Positions 61,861 to 64,000 of a stretch of 64,000 nucleotides of DNA are shown piece by piece (the first letter of the stretch is position 1; every line of letters starts with the position of its first letter). Both the position numbers and the translations under genes were made by a program. The notes under the pieces are model-generated. The model had not been told where the DNA came from, made no database searches, and saw only the letters and a program-made list of their open reading frames with translations. Source of the stretch: Mantis religiosa (Eukaryota; Arthropoda; Insecta; Mantodea; Mantidae); contig CM060947.1 in NCBI GenBank assembly GCA_030765055.1, forward strand, positions 220,301,610 to 220,365,609, read 5' to 3'.

Positions 61861-64000
61861 TTAACAACACGACAGGTAAAAGCCAATCTACGCTGCCAAA
61901 GTGAATAAATAAACAATAATGAATAAACCGCAGAGACGCAAAACGTAAATGTAATATTGTTGAAGAAACAGCGGCAGACAGCTTAAATAATTTAGCCGAT
62001 GTCGCATTGTTGTGAATAATGGCACGTAAACTTCATTATTGTATACTATAAATAAAAACGCTGGGACTAGTGAAATTTGAAACTTAAACTCATAATTTAG
62101 ATATAAATTAGGACATTTCACAGGAATTTCTAAAATTTACATATTTGATTCTTCGGCATGTCATCGCAACCGGCAAGACCATCCTTCAAAAAGACTGTTC
62201 TGTGAAAATCGGTATTATGGTCAGCCTTAATTATTGTCTATTCCTTCTAATTTGTACTGCTATTTGTACTTCACTCTTTGTATTGATAAATATCAGATAA
62301 TTGACCGGCTGCAAAGGACATGGTGTTTAAGGCTTTGTTATTTACAATAAAAATTACATTTAAGTGTTTTTATGAAAGCATATATTTATTAATTATGTTT
62401 AGTCTACGAGTTATTAGGTTAGTAAATATTTTATAGCTTGTATTTAATGAACATATGCTTTCAAAGTTTTGGTAATAATTTTTATTTCAATTTTTAAAAA
62501 CTGAAAGTTGTAACCGCAGTATCAGGCAGCAATTAGGAGGCGGCGAATTAATCGAAGTTAAATAATTAGAAGAGAAGATAAATTAATAGAAATTGTTTGC
62601 TAAACAAATATAACAATCTTGTTATAATAATATGAATTTAGAATGATTAAAATAGCAGTTGACTTAAAGAATAAGAAAGGAAGAATATAATTTAATATAA
62701 CATATACACTAGCATCCGGGCAAAAAAAAAGACAAAATATTCTTGTAAAAATCTGTACACGTCGCAGAGACAGGAAAGAAGGGACCGTTACCTTCTTTGT
62801 GTTAGTAAAAGTTCAATGTCTGAAGACTATTGTATTCTTTCAGCTAGGAATGTTTTGGGACAAAGGACTTTCAAAATGCAGTTGAGCATGAACGCTAAAG
62901 AGATGTACTTCGCTGATTTGGTAACAACTCAGGGTAGGAGTTCCCAAATCCAGGGTGGGCGGAACGTCAGTGAGTCATGTGAGTTTTGAAAACCAATCCG
63001 AAATTTCGGAATAAAATGAGAAACCAATAATAATGTAACATTTGAGAAGGGTGAGCTAGTTTAGTCACGTGATAGAGTTAGAAAGGGGGTTAGAATAAGG
63101 TTCGAACTGAATGGTGAAGTAAGAAAAACCTTACTTACAAGTTGATACTATGACGGGAAGAACGTGTTCATGTGCTTTAAGAAGCGAAGTGAAGATTTCG
63201 AAGTCTGAAAGGTGGTCACCGATCCAAGTCGATAAACAAACAGAGACTCAAGAATTAAACCAAATAATTCTACGACAAACAAAGTATTATTAATACGACT
63301 GAGTAGCCAACAACCACCAAAAATCCATTTCCTACAACCATTCACCTGAAGATAACAGAACTCATAGCTCCAATTTAACTCCAATTAGAACCCAATTAAT
63401 TTAACTATGGTATGCGGGTTTTGCCGCAAAGTGCTTTCCTCTCTTCCGTTCCTATGGTACTTCGCAGATTTTTCAGCAAATATTTAATTTATCTAAAAAT
63501 CTTCTATTTACATTATGTGTTACACACTTCTGAAGTTCAATATTTTATTGCCTACTCCAGATGCTTTTTTGTTTTTAGATGTTTGAAGTGCGCTATCTAG
63601 TTCATCTCCTTCAATATGATCTATTTAATGCAGGACTCGTAATATTTTCTTCATTTGCATTTACCAATAATTTGAATATTATGTTATCAAAGTATCTTTT
63701 GATATATTATTTATTTACGCTATATCCGTTTCTGTTGATTTTAAATGCTTCATCACCTTCTATGCTACATCTTGAGTTCCATGACAAGATTGAACTGTTC
63801 TATGGTGCTTACGTATTTATCATAACTTTTACGTTCCAATTTTTTCGTACTTCTCTCTTAGCTGCTGCACTTTTATGTTCGCATCCTATTTTGTCCTTAT
63901 TAGATTTAGTTTGGAGATATTTCAAATAAGAATTTTTCTTATTGGTTATACCGTTACAGGTTTATTTGTTTTCTTTTGTTTTTAATTATTCTCTTTCGAT
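61861..64000. other. AT-rich sequence to the window end
   Basis: No gene supported. A 116-codon plus-strand frame at 63579-63929 is hydrophobic and AT-rich without any domain, start context or splice support. Confidence 0.4.

Overview
This is a gene-poor, AT-rich stretch of animal nuclear DNA, almost certainly from an arthropod and most likely an insect with a large, repeat-filled genome. The signs are mariner, Tc1/IS630-like, hAT, Penelope-like, Ty3/gypsy and LINE remnants, at least five kinds of tRNA-derived SINE, very long microsatellites, and only two convincing host exons. A cockroach-, termite- or orthopteroid-type genome would fit, but the sequence alone does not settle it. Nothing looks prokaryotic: no operons, CRISPR arrays or ribosome binding sites.

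Layout. 0.5-2.3 kb: an internally deleted mariner and a SINE. 5.3-9.5 kb: a three-level nest. A broken Penelope-like element (PLE-A) with inverted ends is split by a short, rearranged gypsy element (mini-gypsy A), whose LTR is itself split by a 922-bp solo-LTR-like insertion with a 4-bp target duplication. 13-14.6 kb: a Tc1/IS630-like remnant and a second PLE fragment with a good hammerhead-ribozyme candidate downstream. 15.7-18.0 kb: a 5'-truncated LINE with a 14-bp target duplication and about 0.8 kb of (AAT)n/(ATCATA)n inside its reverse transcriptase. 18.2-19.5 kb: a second Tc1/IS630-like copy cut by a gypsy solo LTR. 20.4-27.6 kb: SINEs, a GC-rich island of unknown nature and empty AT-rich DNA. 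27.6-30.7 kb: a fragment of a repeat-borne protein, then a complete mini-gypsy (copy B; two 565-bp LTRs, TTAT target duplication). 31.3-34.8 kb: a LINE RNase H scrap, a second mariner, another solo LTR and more SINEs. 54.7-56.0 kb: the longest mariner copy. 59-61.9 kb: LINE and hAT remnants on the minus strand.

Host gene. The best candidate is on the plus strand. A first exon at 35671-35814 encodes a signal peptide and ends at a GT donor. A 609-bp exon at 57646-58254 encodes an acidic, low-complexity domain between good AG and GT splice signals. Both are in phase 0 and read through smoothly, which implies an intron of about 21.8 kb filled with SINEs, microsatellites and a mariner. Function is not recognised, and other exons may lie between or beyond them.

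The most interesting material is the mini-gypsy family. Its two copies share the same internal deletion junctions, which leave one open gag-RNase H-integrase fragment ORF, and related solo LTRs share the R-U5 end but have different U3 halves. Next are the hammerhead motif in the PLE 3' region, a 301-bp duplication flanking mini-gypsy A, a perfect 55-bp inverted repeat made from SINE pieces, and the unidentified secreted acidic protein gene.
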